Below, piece by piece: positions 27,894 to 37,524 of a stretch of 64,000 nucleotides of DNA. Position 1 is the first letter of the stretch. Each line of letters begins with the position of its first letter. The DNA comes from Sphingomonas sp. TZW2008. GTDB lineage: Bacteria > Pseudomonadota > Alphaproteobacteria > Sphingomonadales > Sphingomonadaceae. The stretch is taken from positions 156,050 through 220,049 of the forward strand of contig NZ_BDJB01000004.1 of assembly GCF_002117915.1 (NCBI RefSeq). The letters are read 5' to 3'. Under the pieces are notes generated by a model. The model was not told the DNA's origin and ran no database searches. It saw only the letters and a list, made by a program, of their open reading frames with translations. A program made the translations under genes and the position numbers.

Positions 27894-29186
27894 CTACACG
27901 GCGATGCGCAGCGGTGGCGCGATGCGTGGTGGCGGCTGATCCTGCCAGATACCGCGCGTGTCGAGCACCTGCTTGCCGGCGCGCTCCGCGAGTGGGACCG
28001 ACCGGAAGATGTCGTGATCGACGAGGACGATCATGAGCGGGCAGCTCTCGATCGCTGTGTCGATGTCGATCAACGTCGCGCCGGTGCGCTCGAACGCGGC
28101 CGGCAGTGCCGCGGCATAGGGTTCGACGATCCGCAACCGCGAGCCGAAGCGCTCGGCCAGCGCGACCGCGACCTTCAGGGCGGGGCTCTCACGAAAATCG
28201 TCGATGTTCGCCTTGAACGCGAGGCCGAGCGCAGCGACCGGCATGCCCGGGTTGGCCTCGATCAACGCGCTGGCGCGGGCGATCACGCGATCAGTCTTGC
28301 CGTCGTTCACCTCGCGCGCGGTGCGAATCAACGGCGTGTTGCCGGGATCGGCGGCGACGAGAAACCACGGATCGACCGCGATGCAGTGGCCGCCGACACC
28401 GGGCCCAGGCTGCAGGATGTTGACGCGCGGGTGGCGGTTGGCGAGGCGGATCACCTCCCACACATCAACGCCCATCGTCTCGGCCACGAGGCTGAGTTCG
28501 TTGGCGAACGCGATGTTGACGTCGCGAAAGGCGTTCTCGGTGAGCTTAGTCATTTCCGCCGCGCGCGCGGTGGTGGTGACGCAGGCACCGCGCACGAAGC
28601 GGCGGTAGAAGGCGAGCGCCTTTCGCGCGCAGCGCGGCGTGATCCCGCCGATCACGCGATCGTTGTCGATCAGTTCGACGAGGATGCGGCCGGGCAGCAC
28701 ACGCTCGGGGCAATAGGCGACCGCATAGTCCGCGCCGTCGCCAAGCCCTGGCGCGCGCAGGTCGGGGCGCAGCGTGCCGAGCATATCGCGCACCTGCTCG
28801 GTCGTGCCGACGGGAGAGGTCGATTCGACGATCACCGTGTCGCCGGCCTTCAGCACCGCCGCGATGCTCGTCGCCGCCTTGAGCACATAGCCGATATTGG
28901 GTGCGTGATCGTCAGAGAACGGCGTCGGCACCGCGATGACGAACACGTCCGCGGGCTCGATAAGCATCGACGCGCGCAGCAATCCGCGGGCGACGACGCC
29001 CGAGACGAGGCCGTCGAGGTCGACTTCCTCGATATGCACCTTCCCCGAATTGACCGTCTCGACCACCGACGGGTGAACGTCGATGCCGAGCACACTGGCG
29101 CCGGTCCGCGCGATCACCGCCGCGGTGGGCAGGCCGATATAGCCGAGCCCGAGAACGACGACCTTCAATTCACCATCGGTTACCAT
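27894..29186 (-). CDS. wecC: UDP-N-acetyl-D-mannosamine dehydrogenase
   Basis: The enzyme oxidises UDP-ManNAc to UDP-ManNAcA with two NAD in the cytoplasm. The 430-residue protein has the NAD motif VVVLGLGYIGLPTA (about 8-21), the SPVGTTE block, the catalytic cysteine in GPGVGGHCIAVDPWF and the LAFKANIDDFRESPA signature. The ATG at 29186 (MVTDGELKV) overlaps the end of wecB by 17 bases. Directly downstream of the UDP-GlcNAc 2-epimerase, it completes a two-step route to the acidic sugar ManNAcA used in surface polysaccharides. Related UDP-glucose or UDP-GalNAc dehydrogenases are less likely given the wecB partner. Confidence 0.92.
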   Translation of the reverse strand: MVTDGELKVVVLGLGYIGLPTAAVIARTGASVLGIDVHPSVVETVNSGKVHIEEVDLDGLVSGVVARGLLRASMLIEPADVFVIAVPTPFSDDHAPNIGYVLKAATSIAAVLKAGDTVIVESTSPVGTTEQVRDMLGTLRPDLRAPGLGDGADYAVAYCPERVLPGRILVELIDNDRVIGGITPRCARKALAFYRRFVRGACVTTTARAAEMTKLTENAFRDVNIAFANELSLVAETMGVDVWEVIRLANRHPRVNILQPGPGVGGHCIAVDPWFLVAADPGNTPLIRTAREVNDGKTDRVIARASALIEANPGMPVAALGLAFKANIDDFRESPALKVAVALAERFGSRLRIVEPYAAALPAAFERTGATLIDIDTAIESCPLMIVLVDHDIFRSVPLAERAGKQVLDTRGIWQDQPPPRIAPPLRIAV

Positions 29187-30288
29187 CGGCGACGACCCTT
29201 GCGATGCGTTCGCTCGCATGGCCGTCCCCGAACGGATTGTGGGCCCGGGCCATCGCGGCGTAGGCTGCCTTGTCGTCGAGAAGGGTGAAGACTTCGGAAA
29301 CGATGCGTGCCTCGTCGGTACCGATCAGCTTGGCCGTACCCGCGGCGACCCCTTCGGGCCGCTCGGTCGTGTCGCGCATCACCAGCACCGGCTTGCCGAG
29401 TGCGGGCGCTTCCTCCTGCACGCCGCCCGAATCGGTGAGTGCGAGGTGGCAAAGGCCAAGCGCGCGGATGAAATGCGGATAGTCGAGCGGCTCGATCCGC
29501 GCGACCGCTGGATGATCACCGAGGATCGCGTCCATAACGGAGACGACGTTGGGATTGGGATGCATCGGGAACAGCACCGCGACGTTGTCGCGCGCCGCAA
29601 TCTGCCGGATAGCGCGCGCGATCGCGCCCATGCCGTCGCCGAAATTCTCGCGACGGTGCGTCGTGACGAGGACGATGCGGCGGCCCGACAGTCGCGCGGC
29701 GATCGCATCGAGGCCGGTGGCGAGCGACGGGTCTTCGGCGATGCGCGCGCGTGTCCAGTGCAGCGCGTCGATTACAGTGTTCCCCGTGACGTGTACGCCG
29801 TGCGTCACGTTCTCGCGGGCGAGCGCGTCGGCAGCGGTCTGCGTCGGCGCGAAGTGGAGATCGGCGATCGGCGCGACGATGCGGCGGTTCACCTCCTCGG
29901 GCCAGGGATGGTAGATGTTGCCCGAGCGGAGCCCCGCCTCGACGTGTGCGACGGGGATCTTGCGGTAATAGGCCGCGAGCGCGCCGCTCATCGCGGTCGC
30001 CGTATCGCCTTGGACGATGACGCGATCGGGTCGTTCGCGGTTGAGCACCTCGCCGATCCCCGTCAGCAGCCGCGCGGTGAGTCGATCGAGCGACTGATCT
30101 GGCTCCATCAGGTCGAGATCGATGTCGGGGACGAGCCCGGCGATCGCCAGCACCTGATCGAGCAGCCCGCGATGCTGCGCAGTGACGCAGGTGCGCACGG
30201 TGATGTGCGGCACGGCGGCAAGCGCGCTGACGACAGGAAACAATTTGATCGCCTCAGGGCGGGTACCGAAGATAACCAGAATTTTCAT
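29170..30288 (-). CDS. wecB: UDP-N-acetylglucosamine 2-epimerase (non-hydrolysing)
   Basis: The enzyme interconverts UDP-GlcNAc and UDP-ManNAc. The 372-residue protein starts MKILVIFGTRPEAIKLFPVV, with GDTATAMSGALAAYY, HVEAGLRSGN, VTTHRRENFG and the UDP-binding DSGGVQEEAPALGKPVLVMRDTTERPEG block. All family positions I know are present. Its 3' end overlaps wecC. The promoter region is shared with the divergent galU, so three nucleotide-sugar genes are grouped. This fits precursor supply for the surface glycans encoded elsewhere, possibly including the glycosyltransferase cluster at 40.5-48.3 kb. Confidence 0.95.
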   Translation of the reverse strand: MKILVIFGTRPEAIKLFPVVSALAAVPHITVRTCVTAQHRGLLDQVLAIAGLVPDIDLDLMEPDQSLDRLTARLLTGIGEVLNRERPDRVIVQGDTATAMSGALAAYYRKIPVAHVEAGLRSGNIYHPWPEEVNRRIVAPIADLHFAPTQTAADALARENVTHGVHVTGNTVIDALHWTRARIAEDPSLATGLDAIAARLSGRRIVLVTTHRRENFGDGMGAIARAIRQIAARDNVAVLFPMHPNPNVVSVMDAILGDHPAVARIEPLDYPHFIRALGLCHLALTDSGGVQEEAPALGKPVLVMRDTTERPEGVAAGTAKLIGTDEARIVSEVFTLLDDKAAYAAMARAHNPFGDGHASERIARVVADGNRW

Positions 30289-30408
30289 GCGCGACCCAAT
30301 AGCGCGACTGGTTTAAGGCTCGACTAATCAATTGCAGCCATTTGGCGACTTGTCGCGCCGGGGTACGTTGCTATGCCGCTCGCGCGTCCTAATGGAGAGA
30401 AGCACTTC

Positions 30409-31281
30409 ATGCCGTCGATCAAGCCGCTGCGTAAGGCCGTGTTTCCCGTAGCGGGGCTCGGCACGCGTTTTCTCCCGGCGACCAAGTCGATGCCCAAGGA
30501 GATGCTGACGGTCGTCGACAAGCCGCTGATCCAATATGCTGTCGAGGAAGCGCTGGAGGCGGGGATCGAGCAGATCATCTTCGTCACCGGGCGCGGCAAG
30601 GGTGCGCTCGAGGATCATTTCGACATATCGTACGAGCTCGAGGCGACGATGACGGCGCGAGGCAAGAGCCTAGCGGTGATCGAGGGCATTCGGCAGCGGC
30701 CGGGATCGCCGGTGTACGTCCGCCAGCAGGAGCCGCTTGGGCTCGGCCACGCGGTATGGTGCGCGCGCGACATCGTCGGCGACGAGCCGTTCGCGGTGCT
30801 GCTGCCCGACGATCTGATGGTCGGCCGGCCGGGCTGCCTTAAGCAGATGGTGGGGGCGTACCAGAAAGTCGGCGGCAACGTGATCTCCGCCGAGGAGGTG
30901 CCCGACGACCAGACGCACCGCTACGGCATTATCACGCCGGGCGCACGCGACGGCCGACTGACCGAGGTCGCCGGGCTGGTCGAGAAGCCGGCGCCGGGAA
31001 CCGCGCCGTCGAACCTGTCGGTGATCGGCCGCTACATCCTCCAGCCCGAGGTGATGCGCGTGCTGGAAGGGCAGGCGGCCGGCGCTGGGGGCGAGATCCA
31101 GCTGACCGACGCGATGGCGCAAATGATCGGCGATCAGCCGTTCCACGGCGTCACCTTCGACGGCGTACGCTACGATTGCGGCGACAAGGCGGGCTTCGTT
31201 CAGGCCAACATCGCGGTGGCGCTGGAGCGCGAGGACATCGGCCCGGCGGTTCGCAGCTTCGCCACGGGGCTGCTCCGCTGA
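30409..31281 (+). CDS. galU: UTP-glucose-1-phosphate uridylyltransferase
   Basis: This enzyme makes UDP-glucose for polysaccharide and glycolipid synthesis. The 290-residue protein begins MPSIKPLRKAVFPVAGLGTRFLPATK, the nucleotidyltransferase signature, followed by KEMLTVVDKPLIQYAVEEA, PLGLGHAVWCA, LLPDDLM and GEIQLTDA. The ATG at 30409 is preferred over one at 30373 because GGAGAGA lies about 10 bases upstream and the N-terminus then fits the family. It is convergent with moeB, only 4 bases apart. Confidence 0.95.
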   Translation: MPSIKPLRKAVFPVAGLGTRFLPATKSMPKEMLTVVDKPLIQYAVEEALEAGIEQIIFVTGRGKGALEDHFDISYELEATMTARGKSLAVIEGIRQRPGSPVYVRQQEPLGLGHAVWCARDIVGDEPFAVLLPDDLMVGRPGCLKQMVGAYQKVGGNVISAEEVPDDQTHRYGIITPGARDGRLTEVAGLVEKPAPGTAPSNLSVIGRYILQPEVMRVLEGQAAGAGGEIQLTDAMAQMIGDQPFHGVTFDGVRYDCGDKAGFVQANIAVALEREDIGPAVRSFATGLLR

Positions 31282-31285
31282 TCGC

Positions 31286-32050
31286 CTAGCCTGCGGCGGC
31301 TGGGCCGCAGGCAGGGCAGGCGGGATCCTTGGGCAGGCGGACACTGCGGAAGCGCAGGTCGAGCAGATCGAGGACGACGAGGCGGCCGGCGGGATCGTCG
31401 CCGAACGGCACGGTCGCGCGGATCGCCTCAAGCGCGGCCATGCTGCCGAGGATCCCGGTGACGGGCCCGAGAACGCCCTGCTCGGCGCAGCTTGCCTCGT
31501 CACGATCAGGCGATTCGCCGACGAGGCAGCGGTAGCACGGGCGATCGGCCTCCCAGCCGCGGTAGACCGCGATCTGCCCTTCAAACTGGCCCACGGCGGC
31601 GGAGACGAGCGGGATGTGCAGCGCGAGGGCGGCATCGGCCACGGCGAGGCGGGTCGCGAAATTGTCGCTGCCGTCGATCACCACGTCGCTGTCCGCCAGC
31701 AACGCCGCTGCGTTGGCAGCGTTGATGCGCGTCCGCTGCACACTGACGCCGACGTGCGGGTTGATTCGGTCGATCGCCCGCGCCGCGGCGTCACCCTTTG
31801 GCAGGCCTGCGACGCTGGCGTCGAACAGGATCTGGCGGTGGAGGTTCGAGGCTTCGACCACGTCGTCCTCGATAATGACGAGGTGGCCGATGCCGGCGGC
31901 GGCAAGATAGGCGATTGCCGGCGAGCCGATCCCGCCGGCACCGATCATGGCGACGCGCGCAGCCTTCAGCCGCCGCTGCCCGGCGCCGCCGATCTCCTTC
32001 AGGATGATCTGCCGGGCGTAACGCGCGCGCTCGTCGGCCTCCAACGTCAC
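31286..32050 (-). CDS. moeB: MoeB/ThiF-type adenylyltransferase
   Basis: This E1-like enzyme adenylates the C-terminus of a sulfur-carrier protein (MoaD or ThiS) for molybdopterin or thiamine synthesis. It has 254 residues. Motifs are RYARQIIL at the start, the nucleotide loop IGAGGIGSPAIAYL, the DDVVEASNLHRQI arginine motif, DGSDNFATR, a Cys in SCAEQGVLGP, and paired zinc cysteines CYRC and CPAC. No C-terminal rhodanese domain is present. The start is a GTG at 32050, which overlaps the upstream stop (GTGA), so it is translationally coupled as the last gene of the operon. MoeB and ThiF cannot be told apart from sequence alone. Confidence 0.88.
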   Translation of the reverse strand: MTLEADERARYARQIILKEIGGAGQRRLKAARVAMIGAGGIGSPAIAYLAAAGIGHLVIIEDDVVEASNLHRQILFDASVAGLPKGDAAARAIDRINPHVGVSVQRTRINAANAAALLADSDVVIDGSDNFATRLAVADAALALHIPLVSAAVGQFEGQIAVYRGWEADRPCYRCLVGESPDRDEASCAEQGVLGPVTGILGSMAALEAIRATVPFGDDPAGRLVVLDLLDLRFRSVRLPKDPACPACGPAAAG

Positions 32051-32436
32051 CGCCACGTGAAGAGGAGCGTCGCGCGGTACCAGCGATCCTCGCCGGGCGG
32101 GGGAACGTTGCTGCGCGCCATGCGCAGCATCAAGCCCGAGGCATATTGCTCGACCGTCGGGCAGTTGATCGCGCGCGGGCGGATGCGGCGAATTTGGCCG
32201 TTGCCCGCGACATGCACGGCCAAATCGACGCGTAGCGCTTGTCCCTCCGCCGCGCAGCGCCCGTCGCGCACCTCGTCGCGAACATAGGCGGACAGGCCGG
32301 ATACGGCTGGCGGCCGGCGTCGGAAGGGGAGTTCGGGCATCGCCGACCAATCGGCCGGCGGCAGTGCAAGAACGACCGGCGCCGGCGCCGGCGCCGCGCC
32401 CTGAAGCGCTGCCATGATCGTCAGGAGTGCATTCAT
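32047..32436 (-). CDS. Exported TonB C-terminal-like protein
   Basis: This 129-residue protein has a short hydrophobic N-terminus ([21 protein letters not shown]) that is likely an export signal. A domain of about 90 residues follows whose pattern ([20 protein letters not shown]...[38 protein letters not shown]) resembles the TonB C-terminal fold, including two Cys that may form a disulfide. It is joined to dut upstream and moeB downstream by ATGA and GTGA overlaps. The function is unknown; energy transduction is unlikely without a membrane helix of TonB type and a Pro-rich span. Confidence 0.6.
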   Translation of the reverse strand: MNALLTIMAALQGAAPAPAPVVLALPPADWSAMPELPFRRRPPAVSGLSAYVRDEVRDGRCAAEGQALRVDLAVHVAGNGQIRRIRPRAINCPTVEQYASGLMLRMARSNVPPPGEDRWYRATLLFTWR

Positions 32437-32870
32437 CGGCCAGTCGATCCGAAACCTCCGCTGCCGCGCGAAGTATCGTCCAGCGCGTCGCATTCGTCCA
32501 GCGTCGCGCGCAGCACGGGCGCGGGCACCAGCTGGGCGATCCGCTCGCCGCGCGTGACGTGGAAATCCTCGCTGCCGAGGTTGGCAAGGATCACCTTCAC
32601 TTCGCCGCGATAGTCGCTGTCGATCGTACCTGGTGTGTTGAGGCAGGTGACGCCGTGCTTGAGCGCAAGGCCCGAGCGCGGACGCACCTGCACCTCGTGC
32701 CCCTCGGGGATTGCCATCGCGAAGCCCGTCGCCACTGCGTGCCGGCCGCCCGGCGCGATCGTCACGTCCTCGGCCGAAACGACGTCCATCCCGGCGGCAC
32801 CGGCAGTGGCGTAGTGCGGCAATGGCAGATCTGCGCCGTGCGGCAGGCGAAGGAGGCGGATCGCGATCAT
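32433..32870 (-). CDS. dut: Deoxyuridine 5'-triphosphate nucleotidohydrolase (dUTPase)
   Basis: dUTPase cleaves dUTP to dUMP, keeping uracil out of DNA and supplying dTMP synthesis. The 145-residue trimeric-type protein shows the five motifs: [32 protein letters not shown] (with the catalytic Asp), [12 protein letters not shown] and the C-terminal arm [11 protein letters not shown]. The ATG at 32870 overlaps the coaBC stop (ATGA), so the start is well supported. The coaBC-dut arrangement is common in proteobacteria. Confidence 0.96.
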   Translation of the reverse strand: MIAIRLLRLPHGADLPLPHYATAGAAGMDVVSAEDVTIAPGGRHAVATGFAMAIPEGHEVQVRPRSGLALKHGVTCLNTPGTIDSDYRGEVKVILANLGSEDFHVTRGERIAQLVPAPVLRATLDECDALDDTSRGSGGFGSTGR

Positions 32871-34075
32871 GCCGGTTGCTCCAGTGCTTCGGCGATACGC
32901 TGTGCGAGGCGGCGCGCGACCTCGTCCTTCGGCATCCGCTGCCACGTTTCCACCCCCTCGGCGCGGACCAGGTGGACGGTGTTGGCATCGCCGCCCATCA
33001 CGTCACCTGATACGTCGTTGGCGACGATCCAGTCGGCGCCCTTGCGTGCGAGCTTCGCCTGCGCGTGCGCGACGACCGTCTCCGTCTCGGCGGCGAAGCC
33101 GATCACCAGCTCGGGGCGCGACGGGCCAGTGGCGAGCGCCGCGAGGATATCGGGATTCTCGACGAGGTGGAGCGCGGGGATGCCGCCGCCGACCTTTTTT
33201 AGCTTCTGCCCGGCCGCATCGGCCACGCGCCAGTCGGCGACGGCGGCGACCATCACCGCGGCGTCGGCGGGCAGCGCGGCGTCAACCGCGGCGTTCATCT
33301 CGCGCGCTGTCTCGACGTCGATTCGCGTCACCCCGTGCGGCGTCGGCAGCGCGACGGGGCCCGCGACGAGCGACACGCGCGCGCCGAGTTCGGCGAGTGC
33401 GCCCGCGATCGCGAAGCCCTGCTTCCCCGACGAGCGATTGGCGATGTAGCGGACCGGATCGATCGGCTCGTGCGTCGGCCCGGCAGTGACGACGACGTGG
33501 CGGCCGGTGAGTGGCCGCCGGGCGAACGCACCGCCCTGGTTCCCCGCGAGCATCGCCTCGATCTGGCGGACGATCGCTATGGGCTCGGGCAGGCGGCCGG
33601 GGCCGTACTCACCGCACGCCATTGCACCCTCGTCGGGTGCCATCACGGTGACGCCGTCGCCGCGCAGCTGCGCGACGTTGCGCTGCGTCGCCGCGTGCTG
33701 CCACATGCGCACGTTCATCGCCGGCACGGCGAGCACCGGCTTGTCGGTGGCGAGGAGCAGCGTCGTCGCAAGATCATTCGCCAGGCCGGCGGCCATCCGC
33801 GCGAGCAGATCGGCGGTCGCCGGCGCGACGACGACGAGATCAGCCTGCCGGCTGAGCTGGATATGCCCCATCTCGGCCTCGTCCTTGAGATCCCACAAGG
33901 TGGTGTGGACCTCCTCCTCCGACAGCGCCGCGAGCGTCATCGCGGTGACGAAGTGGCTTCCCCCTTCGGTCAGGACGCAGCGCACGCCGTGGCCGGCCTT
34001 GCGCAGCAGGCGGATGATCTCGCACGCCTTGTAGGCGGCGATGCCCCCGCCGACGATCAGCAGTATCCGGCTCAT
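32867..34075 (-). CDS. coaBC: Bifunctional phosphopantothenoylcysteine decarboxylase / phosphopantothenate-cysteine ligase
   Basis: This protein carries out two steps of coenzyme A synthesis. In the 402-residue protein, the N-terminal CoaC flavoprotein domain (about 1-180) has GGGIAAYKA, the catalytic His in GHIQLSR, the PAMNVRMW motif and the active Cys in [13 protein letters not shown]. The C-terminal CoaB domain (about 185-402) has [21 protein letters not shown] and the KLKKVGG stretch before [10 protein letters not shown]. Both domains look complete. It overlaps the membrane-protein gene upstream and dut downstream by ATGA. Confidence 0.95.
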   Translation of the reverse strand: MSRILLIVGGGIAAYKACEIIRLLRKAGHGVRCVLTEGGSHFVTAMTLAALSEEEVHTTLWDLKDEAEMGHIQLSRQADLVVVAPATADLLARMAAGLANDLATTLLLATDKPVLAVPAMNVRMWQHAATQRNVAQLRGDGVTVMAPDEGAMACGEYGPGRLPEPIAIVRQIEAMLAGNQGGAFARRPLTGRHVVVTAGPTHEPIDPVRYIANRSSGKQGFAIAGALAELGARVSLVAGPVALPTPHGVTRIDVETAREMNAAVDAALPADAAVMVAAVADWRVADAAGQKLKKVGGGIPALHLVENPDILAALATGPSRPELVIGFAAETETVVAHAQAKLARKGADWIVANDVSGDVMGGDANTVHLVRAEGVETWQRMPKDEVARRLAQRIAEALEQPA

Positions 34076-35199
34076 GCTGCGGTCCTTGTCACGCGCGCCC
34101 GTCGCCTGTCGAGCGCGCTACGGCCGAGATCGCGCAGCCCGTCGGGCACGAAGGCCAGCCCGACGAGGACGATCGGCGCCACCATCAATCCCCAGTAGAA
34201 GTTGTTGAGCCGCGCGAAGCAGGCGATCAGCACGCCATAGGCGGCGAGGATCGTCGCCATGCGCAGCGCCAGTGGATGCGCCGGTACCGTCCAGCCGAAC
34301 AGCGCGAGCGCGAGGATCGGTGCCGCGAGGAGGAAGGGCATCACCTCGAGGATCGTCGCGTGGCGCAGCGTCATGGCGAAGAACCAGGCGCCGTTAAGTC
34401 CGGTCCAGCCGTCGGACGCGGTATCGAGCGGCCCTGTCACGCGGTGCACCGCGCCGGCATGAACCGCGACCGCGGCGGCGAGCACGGCGAGCGTCAGCGC
34501 CCAGCCCGCCGCCTCGCGCCGCTGCCCGGTGACGACCGCGAGCCCACCCATAACGAGGACGTAGAGCGCGGCCGTCTCACGGATCAGCATCGCGATCGTC
34601 GCCAGCGCGAGCGCGAGCGTGACATTGCCCGGGCGGCGCACCGCGAGCGACCAGGCGATCAGCAGCGCCGCCCAAATCTCGTGCGAGGCGGTGAGTGCAG
34701 GCTGGACGAAGGCGACGAGCCCGCCGGCGAGGAGCAGGCCGGCGATGAGGCGTGGCGCGAGGCGCGGCAGCAGCTCGCGCAGCCGGCCCATCCACGCAGT
34801 GGCAGCTGCGGCGGCGAGCAGCCACAGCAGCAGCAGTGTCATCGCCGGCGAAAGCAGCGCCTGCAGCCGCGCGAGCAGCGGCAGGCGGAAGGTGACGAAG
34901 GGACGCAGCGGATAGCCCGGCCGCGCGCGAAGCTCCTGCGCGGTCGCCTGGTAATAATCCTCACCGTGGCGCACGTCGTCGACGATCGCCTCGTACAACG
35001 CGAGATCCGATTCGCTGCCCTTGTTCTCGATCGCCGGCGGCGTGCCGGGCGGCGGGGCGGGCCGGATCGGCTGGATCGTGAATGCGGCGATCAGCAGGAC
35101 GAGAACCGCGAGCGCACCACGCGCGCGGCGCCGCGACCACCCGGCGTAGCGGGACGGCGCGGCGAGCCAGATCGTCTCCGCGGCGGCGGCGGCGCGCAC
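34072..35199 (-). CDS. Polytopic membrane protein of unknown function
   Basis: This 375-residue protein has roughly 9-10 membrane helices and a soluble loop near the N-terminus (about 55-100: ENKGSESDLALYEAIVDDVRHGEDYYQ...). The layout (short cytoplasmic N-terminus, a large first periplasmic loop with acidic residues, many helices) resembles GT-C type lipid-linked glycosyltransferases of the PMT/ArnT or GT87 kind, but no diagnostic motif is visible. The start is a GTG at 35199, one base after the ubiB stop. The ATGA overlap with coaBC shows that it belongs to the operon. Treat function as unknown. Confidence 0.7.
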   Translation of the reverse strand: MRAAAAAETIWLAAPSRYAGWSRRRARGALAVLVLLIAAFTIQPIRPAPPPGTPPAIENKGSESDLALYEAIVDDVRHGEDYYQATAQELRARPGYPLRPFVTFRLPLLARLQALLSPAMTLLLLWLLAAAAATAWMGRLRELLPRLAPRLIAGLLLAGGLVAFVQPALTASHEIWAALLIAWSLAVRRPGNVTLALALATIAMLIRETAALYVLVMGGLAVVTGQRREAAGWALTLAVLAAAVAVHAGAVHRVTGPLDTASDGWTGLNGAWFFAMTLRHATILEVMPFLLAAPILALALFGWTVPAHPLALRMATILAAYGVLIACFARLNNFYWGLMVAPIVLVGLAFVPDGLRDLGRSALDRRRARVTRTAA

Positions 35200-35200
35200 G

Positions 35201-36751
35201 TCAGCCGATCACGAGCCACGTCGCGGCGACGCTGGCGACGGCGGTGGCGATCGCGACGGCGGCATAGCGCCAGCCGCCGCCGATGCGGACGATCTCGATC
35301 TCGCGCAGCGGCGGGGCGGGCGGCGCGCCACCCGGCGCGGGGAAGCGTGCCTCGATCCGGCGTACCAGATCGGGCAGGCGGTACAGCGTCTTGACGTCGG
35401 CGACGATCCGGTCGGCCACCGCGGCTTCGGGGCCTAGCTCGGTGCGGATCCACTCCTCGACGAACGGCTGCGCGGTATCCCACAGGTTGATGTCGGGATC
35501 GAGCGCGGTGGCGACGCCCTCCACCATCACCATCGTCTTCTGCAGCAGCAGGAGGTGCGGCTGCGTCACCATGTCGAAATCGCGCGTGATCGAGAAGAGG
35601 CTGTCGAGCATCATCCCGATCGACATCTCCTTCACCGGCAGCCCGCGCATCGGCTCGCCCACCGCGCGCAGCGCCGTCGCGAACTCGGCGACGTCGTGGT
35701 GCGCGGGGACGTAACCTGCCTCGAAATGGATCTCGGCCACGCGGCGGTAATTGCCGGTGATCAGGCCGTAGAGGATCTCGGCCAGCCAGACGCGCGCGCG
35801 CCGATCGATCCGCCCCATGATGCCAAAATCGATCGCGGCGATGCGATTGACCGGCAACGCGAACAGATTGCCCTGGTGCAGATCGGCGTGAAAGAATCCT
35901 TCGGCAATCGCCTGACGCAGAAAGGCGTGAACCAACGTCTTGGCGAGCAGCGGCAGATCGTAGCCGGCCGCCACCAGGGCGGCGCGATTCGACAGCTTGA
36001 TTCCGTCGATCCACTCGAGCGTCAGCACCTTGCCCGATGTGCGCGCCCAATCGATCGCGGGGACGTGGAACGCGGGCTCGGCGGCCATCGTCTCTGCCAG
36101 CTCACTCGCCGACGCCGCCTCCCGCCGCAGGTCGAGCTCGCGGGCGGTCCAGCGCTTGAACGTCGCGATGACGAGGCGCGGTTGCAGGCGGCCGATCTCG
36201 CCGCCGCCCGCCGCGCGGTCCTGCGCCTCGATCTGCGCCGCGGCCCATTCGTAGGTGTCGATCGCGCGGGCGAACTCCTCCTCGACGCCGGGGCGCAGCA
36301 CCTTGACCGCGACGGTGCGCCCGTCGGTCGTGACCGCGCGATGGACCTGCGCGATCGACGCCGCGCCGACGGGCTCGACCTCGAAATGCGCGAACAGGCT
36401 CTCGATCGGGCGCCCGAGGCTGGCCTCGATTTGCGGGCGGATCGTCTCGAACGGCAGCGGGGGCAGCGCGTCCTGCAGCCGGTAGAGATCGAGCGCCGCC
36501 TCCTCGCCGACGATGTCGGGGCGGGTCGCCAGCGTCTGGCCGAACTTCACCGCCGCCGGGCCGATCGCCTCGAACGCGTCGGCGTAGCGCGGACTGGCGG
36601 GAACGCGCGCGCCGACACGCGCCAACCGCACCAGCCGACGCAGCCGCGCGGGCGCATTGGGATCGCGCTCCAACCCCTGGAGCGCGCCGTGCCGTGCCAG
36701 CGTGCGGGCCCATTTCAGGAGCCGCCAGGTGTGGACGATCACGTGCGTCAA
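35201..36751 (-). CDS. ubiB: Ubiquinone biosynthesis kinase-like protein UbiB
   Basis: UbiB is an atypical protein-kinase-like ATPase needed for ubiquinone synthesis. It probably helps to extract lipid intermediates from the membrane. The 516-residue protein has the KxGQ motif (VKFGQTLATRPD, about 69-80), the Ala-rich loop VGAASIAQVH, the AVKVLRPG lysine, HADLHQGN and IDFGIMGR. A C-terminal hydrophobic helix (about 495-514) anchors it. It overlaps ubiE by ATGA, so the two ubiquinone genes are coupled at the head of the operon. Confidence 0.95.
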   Translation of the reverse strand: MTHVIVHTWRLLKWARTLARHGALQGLERDPNAPARLRRLVRLARVGARVPASPRYADAFEAIGPAAVKFGQTLATRPDIVGEEAALDLYRLQDALPPLPFETIRPQIEASLGRPIESLFAHFEVEPVGAASIAQVHRAVTTDGRTVAVKVLRPGVEEEFARAIDTYEWAAAQIEAQDRAAGGGEIGRLQPRLVIATFKRWTARELDLRREAASASELAETMAAEPAFHVPAIDWARTSGKVLTLEWIDGIKLSNRAALVAAGYDLPLLAKTLVHAFLRQAIAEGFFHADLHQGNLFALPVNRIAAIDFGIMGRIDRRARVWLAEILYGLITGNYRRVAEIHFEAGYVPAHHDVAEFATALRAVGEPMRGLPVKEMSIGMMLDSLFSITRDFDMVTQPHLLLLQKTMVMVEGVATALDPDINLWDTAQPFVEEWIRTELGPEAAVADRIVADVKTLYRLPDLVRRIEARFPAPGGAPPAPPLREIEIVRIGGGWRYAAVAIATAVASVAATWLVIG

Positions 36752-37479
36752 ATCTTCCAGCCGCTATGGATCGCGACCAGCCCGCCGAGCAGCGGCTCGA
36801 CCCGCGTCTGCGCGAAGCCCGCGTCGCGGATCATCGCCTCGAAGCGCGGCATGTCGGGGAAGCGGCGGATCGATTCGATCAGATAGCGATAGCTGTCCGC
36901 GTCGCGCGCGAGCAGCTGGCCGAGCCGCGGCACCATGTGGTGCGAATAGGCGTCGTACGCCTCCTTGAAGCCGGGCCACGTCGTGGTCGAGAATTCGAGG
37001 CAGAAGAAGCGGCCGCCGCGCCGGAGCACGCGGTGCGCCTCGCGCAGTGCTGCGGGAATGTCGGTGACGTTCCGGATGCCGAAGGCGATGGTGTACGCAT
37101 CGAAGAAGCGATCGGGGAAGGTCAGCGTCTCGGCATTCGCCTCGGTCCACACCAGCCCGTCGATGCCGCGCTCCGCCGCGCGCTTCATGCCGACATCGAG
37201 CATCGCGGGATTGATGTCCGCCACGGTGACCGACGCGCCCGACGGTTGCAGCCGGAAGGCGATGTCGCCCGTGCCGCCCGCCATGTCGAGGATCTGCTCG
37301 CCCGCGTGCGGCTTCACGCGGCGCACGAAGCGGTCCTTCCACAGCCGGTGCATGCCGCCCGACATCGCATCGTTCATCAGATCGTAGCGGCTAGCGACGT
37401 TGCGGAAGACGCCGCCGACGCGCGCGGTCTTTTCGGAGGCGGGGATGTCTTCGTAGCCGAAGGAGACGGTGTCGCTCAT
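36748..37479 (-). CDS. ubiE: Demethylubiquinone/demethylmenaquinone C-methyltransferase
   Basis: UbiE is a SAM-dependent C-methylation enzyme of ubiquinone synthesis. The 243-residue protein starts MSDTVSFGYEDIPASEKTARV; the FGYEDIP and VFRNVASRYDLMNDAMSGGMHRLWK blocks are family signatures. The SAM motif is ILDMAGGTGDIAFRL (about 63-77), and FGIRNVTD, CLEFSTTTWP and SYRYLIESIRRFP follow. It is the first gene of the seven-gene operon running to moeB. It is divergent from mutM, with only about 45 bases between the starts. Confidence 0.97.
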   Translation of the reverse strand: MSDTVSFGYEDIPASEKTARVGGVFRNVASRYDLMNDAMSGGMHRLWKDRFVRRVKPHAGEQILDMAGGTGDIAFRLQPSGASVTVADINPAMLDVGMKRAAERGIDGLVWTEANAETLTFPDRFFDAYTIAFGIRNVTDIPAALREAHRVLRRGGRFFCLEFSTTTWPGFKEAYDAYSHHMVPRLGQLLARDADSYRYLIESIRRFPDMPRFEAMIRDAGFAQTRVEPLLGGLVAIHSGWKI

Positions 37480-37524
37480 GCCCCGGCTCTAGCGGTGCGC
37501 CGGGCGGGGGGCTAGGGGGTGTCG

